Shown one piece after another: positions 63,175 to 64,000 of a stretch of DNA of 64,000 nucleotides. This DNA is from Rhizoclosmatium globosum. Its lineage: Eukaryota; Chytridiomycota; Chytridiomycetes; Chytridiales; Chytriomycetaceae. The DNA lies in NCBI GenBank assembly GCA_002104985.1, contig MCGO01000096.1, positions 86,677 to 150,676 on the forward strand, in the 5' to 3' direction. The position numbers and the translations under genes were made by a program. Every line of letters starts with the position of its first letter. Position 1 is the stretch's first letter. Under the pieces are notes generated by a model, which saw only the letters and a list, made by a program, of their open reading frames with translations, was not told where the DNA came from and did no database searches.

Positions 63175-64000
63175 AACGTGTGCAGGCGCACGTTCTGGGG
63201 TTTGGTTCGGACTTGGACTCGACACGTTTTCTTTATCTATTTTTGGAATTTTAGTTGGGGACTTTAGATTAGAACAGTGTCTATTATTGGAATAAAAAGT
63301 TGTTGCGAATTGAAAGGCGAGCGAGTCGATCAAGGTCGCCCAGAGCGAGACGGACCTCGAGCGAGCGACGGCGTCGACGTGTAACAGACGGGCGTGGCCG
63401 CTCTTAGGGAGACGCCACCATAGGCCGGTTTCACGGTAGACGCGCCGGAGCGAGTACTCTGGATCAGCGAGACACAAGTCACCTCGACCGAAGGGAAAGG
63501 CCGAGTTAGGGAGTCCGATGCCGGATTAGCGAACTACAGGTTAGCGAACCAAAGGAGGTAGCAGGGGACGAATCGAAGAGAGGAGTGGGCTACCTCTGGA
63601 CTGAACGAGTAGGCTGGATGTGTGGGGTACGTGTGCATGGCGGGGGCTGGGGCTAGCGTGTGTGGAGCACCCCAGGTTCCTCCGGCCACGGAGCACGTGC
63701 CTTGCCATGGGTTGTAGGCTTGAACGCTGACCCATGGATCTGTTGCACAGAGGAAGCGGTGGAAAGCCAGCGGCGACTGGAACTATCAGCGTAGACTCCA
63801 CACTATGGACATAAGGGCTATGGTGGCGCACCGAGGCGTTCAGGAATGTTAGCGAAGTCGGGTCTCTCGGGGTAACGGATCTTGCCTCGGGAGTAACAAG
63901 CGGATGAGCGGAGTGGATGATGTAACGGTAACGGACTACTGGAACATTAGGAGGGAGTGGTAGAGCGTAGCGATGTGTTATTTCTTTTATTGTTCTTTAT
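63175..64000. other. GC-rich segment of foreign-looking composition
   Basis: From about 63300 the sequence becomes G-rich on the plus strand with frequent GCGA/AGCGA words and GTTAGCGAA repeated at about 63540 and 63847. It contains no MAPK exon, no recognisable rRNA or tRNA, and only short open frames, one of 96 codons at 63541-63831 on the minus strand. Composition and abrupt change suggest a repeat or mobile-element end inserted upstream of MAPK copy 2. The last 20 bases return to T-rich DNA. Identity is not established. Confidence 0.4.

Overview
The window is nuclear DNA of a eukaryote with short, intron-rich genes. Most introns are 44-60 nt with GT(A/G)nGN donors and (C/T)AG acceptors, and many neighbouring starts lie less than 100 bp apart. 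Gene content points to a zoosporic fungus (chytrid-like): fungal housekeeping genes (RPL26, SmG, eIF1A, RPP2, Rix7/NVL, NPL4, RIO2, AKR1-type DHHC enzyme, Alr/Mnr2-type Mg transporter) sit beside genes that Dikarya usually lack: class C GPCRs, an Integrator subunit, a PARP with a WGR domain and a coiled-coil protein of a ciliary type. The assignment is inferred from gene content, not from a search.

Layout. 0-13.6 kb: ASF1, RPL26, SmG, a CCCH zinc-finger protein, class C GPCR 1, a DUF4515/BBOF1-like coiled coil, a MYND protein, an SP-RING protein with a reading-frame break, RPP2 and eIF1A. 13.6-20.6 kb: a small acidic protein, Integrator subunit 2, and class C GPCR 2. 20.6-31.1 kb: Rix7/NVL AAA ATPase, a large vWA protein, an SRPBCC protein, NPL4 and an SR-type splicing protein. 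31.1-39.4 kb: an accessory stretch with MDP-1, a TLC-domain gene and a decayed duplicate of its 3' end, local direct repeats, an unknown gene, and a large zinc-finger transposase-like gene. 39.4-49 kb: a tandem pair of SulP anion transporters without STAS domains, RIO2, AKR1 and an unknown 7TM protein. 49-52 kb: a U1 snRNA gene followed by a very recent tandem duplication of a secreted Cys-rich protein gene. 51.7-59.8 kb: CorA-type Mg transporter, an unknown SP/TP-rich protein, PARP, and a mucin-like surface protein. 59.9-64 kb: two tandem TEY-type MAP kinase genes; the second lacks its N-lobe exons here and abuts a GC-rich segment of different composition.

Themes: RNA processing is over-represented (U1 snRNA, SmG, SR protein, CCCH factor, INTS2, possible intronic snoRNA). 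Sensing and surface functions form the other block (two class C GPCRs with matching C-terminal tails, a 7TM protein, two Cys-rich proteins, a mucin, MAP kinases). Exon coordinates below come from hand splicing; where exon lengths sum to whole codons and keep the family alignment I treat them as reliable.
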